Positions 47,602-59,215 of a stretch of 64,000 bases of DNA are shown here, in pieces. A program made the translations under genes and the position numbers. The notes under the pieces are model-generated. The model was given only the letters and a program-made list of their open reading frames with translations. It was not told the DNA's origin and did not search any database. The stretch is from Carnegiea gigantea (taxonomy: Eukaryota; Streptophyta; Magnoliopsida; Caryophyllales; Cactaceae). Location: contig JAKOGI010002709.1 of assembly GCA_029747015.1 (NCBI GenBank), positions 1 through 64,000 on the forward strand, written 5' to 3'. Within the stretch, counting starts at the first letter, position 1, and the number at the start of each line of letters is the position of its first letter.

Positions 47602-48266
47602 TGTAGGAGGCAAAAAGTATCCGTCCAATTAAGACCCGTTATGTGGAAAATCCAATACTTTTTATTTCGTCCAATTACACTCTGCCACGTGTCAAATTAA
47701 TTATGGCGGTACATTGGATTAAATATTTGGTGAACGATTATGGCGGCTAATTAAAAGGCGCCGCATGTCACAAATGATGCAGAAAAGAAATTATTATTCC
47801 TTTTCTTTAGGGAATGATTAGTAAAGAACCCTAACTCCGTTTCTCTATAAAAGGGAGTCTACTCCTCCCATTTTGGGGGTCGAAGATTCATTCACTCTGA
47901 AGGCATTCTGAAGACTCAAGGGGCTAATTTCTCTGAAGGAAGACAACAAGCACAATCAAAGCACGTGCCGTCTACCATCAAAGATCAAATAAAGCTTGTC
48001 TTGATTGAGATCAAGCCTCTTAGACCCTCTCTCAAGATCAAATCCATTGAAATTCATTCAAAGGAAGTCAAATCAACTAACTTGATCGGGATTCAAGTCA
48101 ATCGACCCTCCTTCAAGTACAAATTAGAGATCAAATCAGAGGACTTTTTATTTGTTTAGTTGCAACAAATGCACAGAGATTGTACTCATATCTTCTGAAA
48201 TTAATACAAATTAATTTGTTCATATTTCTTGTCTTAATTTATTTAGACTCGAAATTTGTGTTTACA
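47602..48266 (+). repeat. 3' LTR of the young non-autonomous element
   Basis: 665 bp, same length and ends as 42551-43215; followed by CATGT. Confidence 0.93.
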
Positions 48267-48271
48267 CATGT

Positions 48272-48849
48272 CAAAATAGTTCTCACAGCATTTCAATTTC
48301 AAAAGTTTAAAATTAATTACGAGATGCACAAGCCACATGTGTAGATCACCACCTAAGTGAATCGTATAATGAAAATTGTGAAGTACATGGCTGCTACGGA
48401 ACAAGTATCATTAAATGCTCCAAATCAAGATAGATCTCCTTTTTATGAAAAAAATAATTAATGCTAGACCTTATTTTATATATAAACACTAGAACATAAT
48501 TTTATACACGTGAAGCTGGCATCATGAATTAAGCATATAAAATGTTAAAGTCATGTTCTTTGTAGATCTCATTAAAGGATGCGATAAAAATGCTATGCTA
48601 ATGATGTATATATACACCAAGAATTACACTAAGGATTTCATCATTAAAATGCATAATAAAACATCATCATATGTGAGCAATTTATCCACTCTTATAAAAT
48701 ATATAATATCTCACCTTAAAGATAAAATGAGAAAATAATAATTGCAGCCAAGGAAATATTCAAATTTACTTTAAGAATCAAATCATCATCATATGACAAG
48801 TACTCTCATGACATTCAATTTATTTTTATTTTTTATTTGGTGTCAAGTG
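48272..48849 (-). other. copia interior, non-coding
   Basis: Continues the AT-rich copia interior after the nested element. No pol motif on either strand. Confidence 0.5.
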
Positions 48850-49431
48850 TCCTGTAAAATAGCTCAAACCTTTCTCAAATCATATTTGAAAAAATTAGGT
48901 TCATATGCGTTAGTATTCATAACATTTGAAGGTCTTGTTCCTTTTGCTATCCAAATTTGTAAAACACTGTGAGCATCTCTTTTGATAGGGCAATAAGTAG
49001 AAACATGACCTATTTTTACACAATAATTGCATCCAATGGAACTACTAGTTCATGATTGTTCGATTTAACGAAGAAATTTTTATAACACTTCTTTTTAGTG
49101 AAATGATTAAAACTGATGCCTTCTTTGTTAAATGATGCTTTTTGTGAGCTGAGAATTTTATTGAAATTTTCTTCTGCTTTAGAAAATTTTAAAACCATTT
49201 TTTCAAGGTCAGCACACTTGGATTAAGTCATTTTTCTCTTTTTTAAAAAGGACATATTTTTCTTGAAGTGTATTTGAATCATTTGACAACAACTAATTTG
49301 ATTTTTGCAATTCAATATTTTATTGAGACAAATCAAAGATCATTTTCTTTAGACTTTTAATTTTAGAACTATATTTGTTTTTAGACTTTCTGGTTTTTAT
49401 GAGGATGATATGGGGCTAGAATAAACTTACT
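48850..49431 (-). pseudogene. copia gag, C-terminal part with intact CCHC knuckle
   Basis: Reading leftward: a coiled-coil-like stretch (SLKKMIFDLSQ), then KILSSQKASFNKEGISFNHF (about 49085-49145), then a canonical zinc knuckle, CNYCVKIGHVSTYC (48990-49031). The frame then becomes broken. This order is that of Sirevirus-type gag proteins, which bind and package the element RNA. Stops separate the pieces. The N-terminal half lies at 62323-62947, across the Tat insertion. Confidence 0.75.
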
Positions 49432-49829
49432 TGAGAGCACGTGAGAGACACTTGATGATTCTTTCCTCAAACGTTGAATCTGCAAAAAGGGCAACCTTGG
49501 ATTGAGATTCGGGAAACACCTCTTCGACGGTCAAGTCAGGAAGGGGTCCTAAGAAAAGATAGAGCAGAAAAGAGAGTTTATGATATATGAGAGAATGTGC
49601 CAAAAAAACCCTCCCCTCTCCCGAGCTAGGTAGGGGGTATTTATAATCCTTAGAGCCAAGGGCAAAATAGTAATTTCACTCAGGCATTCCCTTAACGAGC
49701 CACTAAGTGGCTTCCCATGCTGCGCTTCTGAGGTAGAGATCTCTAGACCTGGGGACTGCTTAAAGTACTTGACCTAGCCTTGTCCATGGGCGCTACTATT
49801 GGGCCCTCCTCAAATCCTTATATTTTCCA
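49432..49829 (-). repeat. 3' LTR of the Tat element
   Basis: 398 bp. Minus strand starts TGGAAAATATAAGGATTTGA and ends CTCTCA. It has a TATA box (GATTATAAATACCC, about 49636-49649) and a pyrimidine-rich leader. Only its first roughly 38 bp survive in the 5' LTR. Confidence 0.75.
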
Positions 49830-50170
49830 TATTATTGAGCCCCTCACATTTTGCTTGTACGTCTGTCCGAGCAGGTATTCAAGCAAAATGTAGAGTAAGC
49901 TTGTGCTGGAAGGATTACCTACTGACGTTGGACGACGACTTTATATTAGGGGAAACCCATCATCTTGTGACACCTGGGCTTTGGTTTCAATACCGGGGGT
50001 TTTCTGAGGCCGCTCAATTCTCGAGGTATAACTGTGGCATGGGAAATCCCCTGCTACTAGTATATAAAAAGATGTTGCTTAAAGTTGTGGTTCATTCCCT
50101 GTGTGTTAGTTCCATTCTTACGAGAGGTTTTTCTGTCTTGGTGTTCCCCTGCTTTCTTAGTACCGAGAAG

Positions 50171-50519
50171 ATGGCACTCCATGTTTTAGAGACTTTTGAT
50201 TGGCACCTAAGAGTGGTCGCTTCCCCTCCTCAGCCCCTCCAGGATGATTACCAAGACCTATGACCGAATTTTGTCCTCTCTGATGCCAAGGAGGCCGTCC
50301 GTGACTTCCTCCTTTTTGAAATGGTTCAGGTCGTCTTCTATACGATGGTTTTCAACGATGCCCTGGAACTGGATGTGTTGCGCACGGATTTGGCTGAGGA
50401 CCTGAAGTCCGCCCTTGTAGGCCTACAGTGGTGTGCTTTTGAGGCTTGGCTATAGCGTAACAAGAACAGTCTCTTACGGGCCCATTCCCAAAGTCGCCTA
50501 TCTTTTAAGGGCTCAGGGT
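50171..50519 (+). pseudogene. antisense ORF remnant of the Tat element
   Basis: Plus-strand frame from ATG 50171: MALHVLETFDWHLRVVASPP, TGA at 50261-50263, then NFVLSDAKEAVRDFLLFEMV and LDVLRTDLAEDLKSALVGLQ to a TAG near 50456. The regular codon structure and acidic, helical character look like a former protein. It is opposite to gag-pol, in the place where Tat elements are known to carry extra antisense frames. Function unknown. Confidence 0.5.
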
Positions 50520-51290
50520 AACAGACGTCTGGTCCGGGGCCTATGCTTATGAGATGCCTGGCCCTTTATAGGGGCCAGGAATATGGCGACCGGCCTCTAG
50601 ATCATACCATACCATCCTGTGGTCCCTTAGGGGCTAAAGGTGCAACGGACGATCCCTAAGCCGTGCTTTACAGCCTTTGATATCCTGGAGGTTGGGGGCA
50701 TAGCGACCGATTCTTAGGCCATGCTTTGAGACACTTAGCCCTTTAGGGGCTAAAGGCATAGCAGTTGGCCCCTAGGCCGTGCTGTGGGACCTTTAGCCTC
50801 TTGGGAGCTAAAGGGATAGCGATTGACCCCTAGGCTGTGCTGTGAAACCCTTAGCCCCTTGGGAGCTAAAGGTGTAATGACCGGCCCCTAGGCCGTGCTT
50901 TTAGGACCCTCAGCCCTTAGGGGCTAAAGGCATAGTGACCGGCCCCTAGATCGTGCAGTGGGACCCTTAGCCCCTTGAGGGCTAAAGGTATAGCGACCTA
51001 CCCCTAGGCCGTGCAGTGGGACCCTTAGCCCCTTGGGGGCTAAAGGTATAGTGACTGACCCCTAGGCCATGCCCTTAGGTCATGCTTTGGGACTCTCAGC
51101 CTCTAAGGGGCTAAAGGTATAGCGACCGACCCCTAGGCCATGCATTTAGGGTCCTCAGCCCCTTGGGGGCTAAAGGGATAGTGACCAGCCCATAGGCCGT
51201 GCTTTTTCGACCCGTAGCCCCTTGGGGCTAAAGGTATAGTGACCAACCCAAAGGCCGTCTGTAGGGCCCCAAATCCCTTAGGGGCCAAGG
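50520..51290. repeat. 58-bp tandem repeat array, block 1 (about 13 units)
   Basis: GGCTAAAG or AGCTAAAG recurs at 50748, 50806, 50864, 50922, 50980 and 51038, always 58 bp apart. Each unit contains CTTAGCCCC-TTG-GGGGCTAAAG, a near-perfect hairpin, then TATAGCGACCG and CCCCTAGGCCGTGC. It is homologous to block 2 at 54590-55185. Confidence 0.93.
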
Positions 51291-51410
51291 TGCTCTGAGA
51301 AAATTATGAGTCTTTGGATGCTACGTGGTGTGGACTGAATGGCACTCTGGCTCTACTCAAGTCTAGGATGTCGTGTTATTATTTCCTCTCCCTCATCTCC
51401 TTTATATAAA

Positions 51411-51423
51411 TAGAGTTGGATTC
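51411..51423 (+). promoter_or_regulatory. TATA box of the antisense gene
   Basis: CTCCTTTATATAAATAG, a textbook plant TATA box, on the plus strand about 275 bp before ATG 51691. A CT-rich leader without ATG-dense sequence follows. This would drive transcription against gag-pol. Confidence 0.6.
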
Positions 51424-51690
51424 CTTAGGGGAGATCATTTGATTGCACCTTCAAACTTTCTTAAGAGAGAAGCAAGTTTTTTTTAGAAAGATAGACTCTG
51501 CCCCTTTTTTCGTCCCTCTTCAACTTCACTGTAAAGCCTTAAAGCTCTTCCTTTGAATCTTCAAATGGGTTGTGCTCTTCTTTAACCTTCATCTTCAACC
51601 TTTGCCTTCATCCTCCTTCAATTCTCGCAAGTACGCGACTCCGTTCACCCCTTTGAAGGTTGTATTTGTATTATATCAATTGATTATGTC

Positions 51691-54343
51691 ATGTCGTCCT
51701 CGTGTTCAACGAGTGGGACTGTCCCTGAGGGGTTGACTGGTCCTCGGGTGGAGGGCCGTCACCCTCAGCTCCTAAACCTCTCAGCCCTAATTGATGGCTG
51801 GGTGCTAGCGTGCGTTCCCCCAAATAATCAATTTAGGAAACCTAAGAAAATTACCTACACTGTGCCAGTGTATGAGCTCGACACTCCTTCTTAGTCTAGT
51901 TGCGAGTATTCCTCCGCTCCTAGTGTCCTTAGTATTGAGGGGGGTCGTTTACCAATGGAAAATTGATACAGCTGTTTACCATATGATTGATGTCCAGGAA
52001 CGCAGGTTGGCAAGGACAAAGATCACCATTCGTTTGAAGGCCCCCTAGCAGCTTATGGCTAAAGGATGCTCGGAAGCTAACTCCCACTCTGCCTCGGACT
52101 GCCATAGACTAACTGTTGAAGTTTGTACTACTAGCACTAGCACCTCCGTAAGGGGAGGTGAGAGCCGTTCATTTAGTTCTCATTCGTTGGTCTCCACTTC
52201 CGAGAGAGGTCGTGCTCAGAAGGATCCAGTCCAAGAAATTGTGGCCAAAGGGATGGTTTTCCTAGGGGCTCCTTCATGCTCGGACCATCAAGATGGGCTG
52301 AGCACCCATTTCCCTAACCCAAGGGTTGTGCACACCCTTAGGAGACTGGCATTGGAGGAGAAGTACCTTCTCGCCGCCAGGTACAAGCTCATCATTCCTA
52401 ATCCTAATGCCATTGTAAATAAGCCGTCCCTGGATGTATAGCGATCTACCGAGTGGTCTTCTCCTATGGCCTAAGGTTTCCGCTTCATAAAGTCATTGTG
52501 GAGTTCTTGAATAAGTAAGACTTGACACCTGTGCAAGTTGTGCCTATGTCCTGGCATAATATTTGTTCTTGTATTACAACGTGTGAGTTACGTGGCTATC
52601 TTATATAGGCCGAGCCTTTGGGTTGGTGAATACGGTACAGAAGGCCCTAAGTGAGACTGGGGTATTGGTTGGTATAGTTTTAACAATAGGAAGGGCTTCA
52701 TGATGGCTATTGAAAAGAAGTCCATGTTAAAGAACTGGACGTACGACTTCCTCTTTATTCACTGTGCGACAGGTCAGGGGGACCTTCCTAATTGGAAGAA
52801 TGGAAAACCAGTCTATAATTAGTTTGGGGAGCTGACCGTGGAAGAAATAAAGGCCGTACGTTATTTCAAATATTACGTATGGGAAGATGACTATGCAAAG
52901 CCACTTTCGTCCTTCATGTCCAAAATAGTGGATGTGGGGAAAGAGCCCGAGCGTCGACGGTCCAAGTCGAGTGATAGGGAGCCCTAAACTGGCTTCCTAA
53001 ATTGTCATACTTCGAGAACGACTTCTTTTTTGCTATCGCCAGCCACCTCCTTATACTTAAGAATTACTTCAAAGGTACTCTGCATCTTCCTTTTGTGCTA
53101 TTCTTCCCCTAGTTCTAGCCTGACTTTCTTTTATTTTGTGCAGAGCAAGCTCGGGCGATGCTCTCGCCCTTCGAGAGTGGGCAGGCTATTGAGGAGGAGA
53201 TAGCAGCCGAGAATAAACGGCGTCATGAGGAGGAAAGGTGCCACCGCATCGAGGCTCAGGCGATGAAGGTTTGTCCCAATAGGCCGTTCAATCGTTTGTT
53301 CCTTTTTTTCAGTTTCTATGAGTTTACGTATTGACTTAACATATTTGACAGACACCGAGGATTGTGCTGCGCGGTCGGAAACCTCTGATAGTGTCATGAG
53401 CCTTCCTCGCGCGGATGCTCACAAGCGCCCGCGTCCAGAGGAGGAGCAAGAGGTGGCCGTGTTTCGGCCCCTACATTTGTGAGGGCCGACCCGCCTCCCT
53501 CTAAGGGCATGAGGATTGAGCAGGCCACCTAACCACCAGTTGGGGGGCCTGCGTGAATATGACGGCTTAGGCCATGCATTTCTTGGAGGCTGACCCCTTA
53601 GCCAAGTCAGCCCTCATGGAGCATCTTGCCAAGTCATGGGACTTGGCCCCTTCTCGCTCCTCAGAGACACCAAGGGTCACTGAGGAGCAAGTGGCCATTG
53701 TTGAGGTAAAGCTGTGTCTCTCTTTACTCATATTTTTTTTTGGGTCGTTTTTCTGCTTTGGCTGACCATGTCATGTCATTTGGCCAGGCCTTCACCTGAC
53801 GTTGAAGGCCGTGAGATCAACACCGTCCATCTCTGTCTTGGAGAAGCAAATTTGCAACCTCTAAAGTTCTAAGGCCCTACTGCAAGGGCAGATTGGGGAC
53901 CTCCAGATGGAGCGACAAAAGTCGGTGGAGTCAGCGGCCAAGTACAAGTGCCACTGGGAGAGTTAAAGAAAGAGAAGGAGGCCTGGGAGGCCGACAATGT
54001 AGAGCCGCGACATCAATTAGAAGAGGCTTCTATGAAGATAAAGGCTGAGACTGTTGCTAGAAATGAAAAGGTGGCCAAGGCCAAGCAGCAGGGCTACCGT
54101 CGCAGTCATGAGGACCGTACGGACTTAGCGGCGTACGTTAAGTACATCGCAGACCGCCTCCAAGCTCGTGCCAAAGGTAAAAATCTTGAGCTGGTATACT
54201 TCATACTGCCTGTATTCGATGAAGACAGTCTGGGCGATGCCAACGATACCATGCCCCTAAACGGTGAGGCTGCGACTCTTAATGGTGATAATGACAAGGC
54301 CGCGGTGTGTGAGGCCAGTGACGATGAGGACCCGGACATCTGA
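51691..54343 (+). pseudogene. antisense multi-exon gene, Transposase_28-like (putative gypsy-type ORF)
   Basis: Begins ATG 51691 (MSSSCSTSGTVPEGLTGPRV). It continues through several stops into a conserved domain at about 52440-52870: YGLRFPLHKVIVEFLNK, stop, DLTPVQVVPMSWHNI, later YSFNNRKGFMMAIEKKSMLK and NGKPVYN, stop, FGELTVEEIKAVRYFK. Three good introns follow: 53075-53143, 53269-53351 and 53706-53787 (all GT...AG). The C-terminal part is coiled coil (LKKEKEAWEADN, then LEEASMKIKAETVARNEK), ending in an acidic tail DDEDPDI at TGA 54341-54343. The domain order matches the family listed as a putative gypsy-type transposon protein, found antisense in Tat elements. Function unknown. At least six stops or shifts disable it. 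Confidence 0.7.
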
Positions 54344-54589
54344 TGTAGAAGGGTCTTTGCTTGTTTTTATTTTTCTCCTTTACTTTTTATTTTTAGCTTC
54401 TTGATCCATATGGTGTTTGTACTTTTGCGCTCATATTCAAGGAAATCCTTGGGTTTGCCATTTACTTCTTCACTTGTTGTTTCACTTGTTGTCATCTGTG
54501 CACATGTCTTTGTATCTATTTTGCAATCATTGGTGCTCTATAAGCTTCTGACCCCTAAGGGAAACAATTAGTGAAGGAAGTTGGTTCTC

Positions 54590-55185
54590 TATCACAGTCA
54601 TCCCATAGCACTTGTTAAGACGCTCGGCCCCTCCGAGGGGCTAATAGTATAGCAACCAGCCCCTAGGCCGTGCTGTGGGACCCTTAACCCCTTGTGGGCT
54701 AAAGGTATAGTGACTGACCCAAAGCCGTTCTATGAGACCCCCAGCCCCTTGGGGGCTAAAGGTATAGCGACCGACCCCTAGGCCATGCTTTGGAAACCTC
54801 AGTCCCTTGGAGGGCTAAAGGCCTAGCAACCGGCCCTTAGGCCGTGCTTTGGGATCCTTAGCCCTTTGAGGGTTAAAGGTATAATGATCGGCTCCTAGGT
54901 TGTGCAGTGGGACCCTTAGTCCCTTGGGGGTTAAAGGTATAGCAACCGGCCCCTAGGCCATGCTTTGAGACCCTCAGCCCCTTGGGAGCTAAAGGTATAG
55001 TGATCGGCCTAAAGGCATGCTTTAGGACTTTCAACCCCTTGGGGGCTAAAGGTATGGCGACCCAGCCCTAAGCTGTGCTTTGGGACAATAAACCCCTTAG
55101 GGCTAAAGATATAGCGACTAGCCCATAGGCCGTGCATTAGGACCTTTATCCCCATTTGGGGGCTAAAGGTGTAAGAGAGCTAGAT
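54590..55185. repeat. 58-bp tandem repeat array, block 2 (about 10 units)
   Basis: Same unit as block 1 (GGCTAAAGGTATAGCGACCG ... CCCTAGGCCGTGC), with GGCTAAAG at 54697, 54754 and 54813, a spacing of 57-59 bp. It lies between the end of the antisense gene and the integrase end of pol. Confidence 0.92.
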
Positions 55186-55399
55186 GAGCAGATAAGAACC
55201 TTTGTGGTCGATGTATTTATTAGAAAAAACGCATCAGTACATTGCATGAAGCTTTAAGGAAAAAGCTACTAGTGATAATACTTCCGCAGATTACTGTTAT
55301 GCTATGTTCTAGGGATGGAAGTGCCTTTGGCAATTATAAGACGATATGTGCCCGGCTGCACCTGCTCTGTCATCTTTTAAGGTCCTTCCCAATTTACCA

Positions 55400-58300
55400 T
55401 GATCTTACCATGCTCACCTGCGTGTGCCACAGCTTTAGTTTAGCGAAGGACTAAGTCTGCGATCTGGATCGGATAGAGTTTTACCATATGATCATGGAGC
55501 CGTGCGACCCGGAGTTTTTAGAGTGTCTCTCTCAGAAGGGCATCACCCCTAACAGAGGGTAACAGATCGAGAGCCTCTCAGAGGGCCTTATTATTGAGTT
55601 CTTCTTAGAAGGTGGTAAGATAATGGGTGTGAAGTGTTACTTTGAGCGGCAGCACAGCTTCCGAGCCATACATTAACATGAAGGGTATTTCCCCCGTGGC
55701 TATTTTTTCGGGTTGTATGGATTGACCATAAAACGCCATGTAGTTCATTGGCCTGTTTGCCTTTCACGTAGTCGAGTTTCTTCTGTAAGTTGTGTAGGAT
55801 AACTTTGTTTGCAACCTAGGCTTGGCCATTTCTCTGGGGATGGGCCACCGCTGTGAACTGAGCTTGACACCCTAGGGTACTAAGGTAATCAGTGACCTTT
55901 TACCGTGTCGCATTGTCGGCCATTGTTGAAGATCATTGCTCGAGAAACGCTAAAGTGGGTGATGATATTTTTTCAAATAAACTTCCGTACTTCAGCGGCG
56001 GTGATAGAAGCGATGACCTCAGCCTCTACCCAATTTGTGAAGTAATCCACCATAACAAAGAGGTATTTTTGTTGACCTGTGGCTTTGGGAAAGGGTCCTA
56101 GTATGCCCATTCCCCAGGTGGCAAATGGTAGGGGATTGATGATTGGCATTCAGGGGGTAAAGGCCCGTCGCTGGATGGGCACAAACTTCAAACATTTGAC
56201 GCAGGTGCGGATCAGACTCATAGCATCCTTGCGTAGAGAAGGATAGTAGTAGCCAGTCCGTATTGCGGTAGCCGCTAGGGCGCACCTGGCTAATATGAGA
56301 ACTGCATATCTCTTCACACAATTCTTCGAGGATCTTTTTCCCTATTTTCGGGGTCACATAGCGTAGAAGTGGTCGGGCATAGGACCGTTTGTATAAGATT
56401 CCTTCGAATAATATGAACTAATTTGCCCGTCTTTTCACTCAGTCGGCCCCTTTGGTGTCTAGGGGCAGCGTGCCGTCTGTTAAGTACGCACGACTGGGAT
56501 CCATCTAGGTGGAATTCCTATCCAACCAAAGGATTTCGAGAGGGTCAATGCTCCATTCCATTGAGGTTTCTCACGGGATTCTTTTCGACTTCCCATCTTC
56601 TTAAGAGCTAGCTAGTTTCGATAGAGCACCCACTTGCCGATTTTCTGACCACGGTATATGGGTTATCGAGAAATGCTTCAATAGCTGAGTGACCTCCCAT
56701 ACCCATCAGACATAGGCCGCCATAGTGTCATCCTTTACTTTATACTCCCCATTAAGTTCACTGACGACGAATTGGTAGTCCGAGAACACCTTAATCGAGT
56801 CTATCCTTGCCGTATAACACAGTTCCACACCCGTTATCACGGCCTCATATTCTGGCCTCGTTATTAGATGTCGTGAACATGAATTTCAAGGATGCTCGTG
56901 CCTCTCTCCCTAGAGGCTTTCGATGATCAGGTCAGTGCCACTGCCGTCTTTAGTGGGCGAGTCGTCCACATAAAGGTTCCAAGAGGGGGAAGGTGATGTT
57001 GCCTCTGGAGGAGTGCTGGCATTTTCGGCTAAGAAATCCGCTAAGGCTTGGGCCTTGATTGCTCATCCCGCCTCAAAGACGAGGTCATATTAAAATAGTT
57101 CCACTGCCCATTTTAAGAGTCTTTTAGAGGCGTCTAATGGAACATTTTTTAGAGGCTGGTCGGTGAGGATGGCTACCTTATGCACTTTGAAGTAAGGCCA
57201 TAGTTTCTCGTTAGCCATCACCAGCGTGTAAGCAAACTTCTTAATTAGCAGATAGTTTACTTCAGCCCCAGCTAGTGCGTGACTTACATAATATACCGAG
57301 ATATTTTCCTTGGCACTAGGACTGCACTCACAGCATATTCTAAGACGGCCATGTAGAGTAGGAGCATTTCTTCAGAGACGGGGCTGGCTATTTCTGGTAG
57401 GTGAGCCAGGTATGCCTTCAGCACCTGGAAGGCATCATCTGCCTCCTTCTCCCACATAAAATTGGCTCGCCTCTGGAGGATGCGGAAGAAAGGCTGGCAT
57501 TTATCGGCAGATTTTGACATGAAGCGGCCTAAGGCTGCGATACACCTGGTTAGTCGCTGGACTTCCTTGATGTTTCGCGGGGGTTTCATGTCTAACACTG
57601 CTTTGACTTTGTTTGGATTGGCCTCTATCCCGCGACTGTTGATCATGAAGGATAGGAACTTTCCTGACTGGACTCCAAACACACACTTCTTCGAGTTGAG
57701 CTTCATGTCGTAGGTTCGAAGAATCTCGAACGTCTTTCGCAAATCTTGGTTGTGCTCGACTTCACGCATGCTTTTGACTATCGTATCATCCACATGTACT
57801 TCCATTGTCTGCACGATAAGAGGTTCAAAAGCTTTGTTTACCAAATGTTGGTAGGTAGCTCCTGTGTTTTTTAGCCCGAAGGGCATTACCTATAGTAATT
57901 TAGCCCCCGATTGGTCAGAATGCAGTCTTTTCTTGATCATCTGGGCACAAGGGTATTTGGTGGTACCCTGAAAATGCGTCCATAGAGCTCAATAGGGCAT
58001 GCCCTACTGTGGCACCCACCAATTTTCTATCTTCGGCAGGGGATAGCTGTCCTTCGGGCATGCCTTATTTAGGTTTGTGAAGTCGACGTACATCCTCCAT
58101 GTCCTATTGTGTTTCTAACGAGTACTGCGTTTGAAATCCACTTAGGATATTGGCATTCCCTAATGAAGCCTGTCTCCAACGACTTCTTCACCTCCGCTGT
58201 TACCGCCGCAACCCTCTTGAGGCCCATGTGTTGTTTCTTCTGAATCACTCGCTTGTGCGTTGGATCCACATTCAGTTGATGCTCCATGACCACAGCGTTA

Positions 58301-59215
58301 ATGCTGGGCATTTCCTCGGGACTGAAGGCCAAGACTTCTTGATACTCCTGCAGGAGTTTAACCAAGGAGCGCCGGGTTGTAGCCTCCATCTCTCAGCCCA
58401 ACTGAAACATTCGATTAGGACGCCCTTCGTCAAAGGAGATCTCTTCGATGTCGTCGACGGCCTTAGGGCATGGTCGTTCAGGATCGGCCGAAGCTAGGGT
58501 ATGTATCACTAGGGCTTCGGTGGGGGGAGGAAGCACAGTCTGCTGCTTTTTATCTGAAGGTGGAGGCCTTGCAGGTCCCGCGCTCATCCGAACGCTCCAC
58601 TGGTGGCTGGATGCTGACAAGGTACCATTCTCGGGCTATCCGTTGGTCTCCTTACAATTTGCCAATGCTCTCATTGTGTGCCTTGGACTGGACCTAAAGT
58701 AAGTATGAAGTGATGATAGCTTTTACCTTGTGCAATGTTAGTTGCCCTAAAACGACATTGTGGGCCATGGGGACATCGACTACGAGGAAGTCATCCTCTA
58801 AGTTCTTTGCCTTGCCCTTGTCCTCAAACCGTAGTGGGAGCAGGATCATTCCTGCGGGGTTCACCTCTTATCCTCCAAAGCCCAGAATAGGGTGAACCAG
58901 GGGAATGATATCTCTCCCAGGGTGTTTGAGCTTCTTTAAACAATCCTAGGTGATGATATCCACAGAGCTCTCGGTATCAATTAGAATTCGACGGAGGATG
59001 GCGCTTGTCACTTTCAGCTCAACTAATAGCAGGCCGTTGTGGTGAGGTAAAGTATGGGCCTTCGCGTCTGTTGATTGTGAGAACCGTGACACGGCTCCCC
59101 GGTTCGGCGGTAAAGACTTGCTGCACTTATCGTAACTGAGCCTTCCAGGCCGATCGGGGAATGCCCTCCGCATATCAGCCAGCGATGGTAGCTTATGAAA
59201 GGCCTTTCTCAACTC
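55400..59215 (-). pseudogene. Tat pol pseudogene (protease, RT, RNase H, integrase)
   Basis: Protease at 58946-59212: ILRRILIDTESSVDIIT, with the active-site DTG/S region reading DTES (Gly to Glu). RT begins in the 58069-58389 frame (EYQEVLAFSPEEMPSINAVV). Its core is at 57284-57886: MPFGLKNTGATYQHLVNKAF, and the catalytic box reads VHVDD instead of YVDD, keeping both Asp. RNase H at about 56650-57280 has an LYVDDSPTKDGSG segment and NNEARI. The integrase zinc finger and core are at about 55400-56360 (EEICSSHISQVRP; a core reading VSRAMIFNNGRQ, where the usual Asp is Asn). Frames change repeatedly. In life these enzymes copy and integrate the element; none is intact here. Confidence 0.85.

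Larger units (their letters stand above)
42551..48266 (+). mobile_element. young non-autonomous LTR retrotransposon with three tandem-repeat blocks
   Basis: Two 665-bp LTRs (42551-43215 and 47602-48266) of equal length differ by roughly 4 percent by eye, mostly transitions. The flanks are a perfect 5-bp target duplication, CATGT (42546-42550 and 48267-48271). A TGGTGCGCTCGGTGGGAC primer-binding-site-like sequence follows the 5' LTR, and GAAGGGGGCATT precedes the 3' LTR. The interior holds a broken gag-like frame (43297-43949), a 24-bp array, a 62-bp array, a 116-bp array and an A-rich 3' part. No protease, reverse transcriptase or integrase. It must have used another element's enzymes. Confidence 0.93.

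Noticed and set aside
49799..50170. N-terminal part of the 154-codon plus-strand frame
   Set aside because: It starts inside the Tat LTR and crosses the polypurine tract; only the part from about 50171 looks like a former protein.
50520..51290. 58-bp array considered as a centromeric satellite
   Set aside because: Only about 13 units, inside the 3' region of a retrotransposon, with a second block near pol; satellite origin elsewhere cannot be shown from this window.
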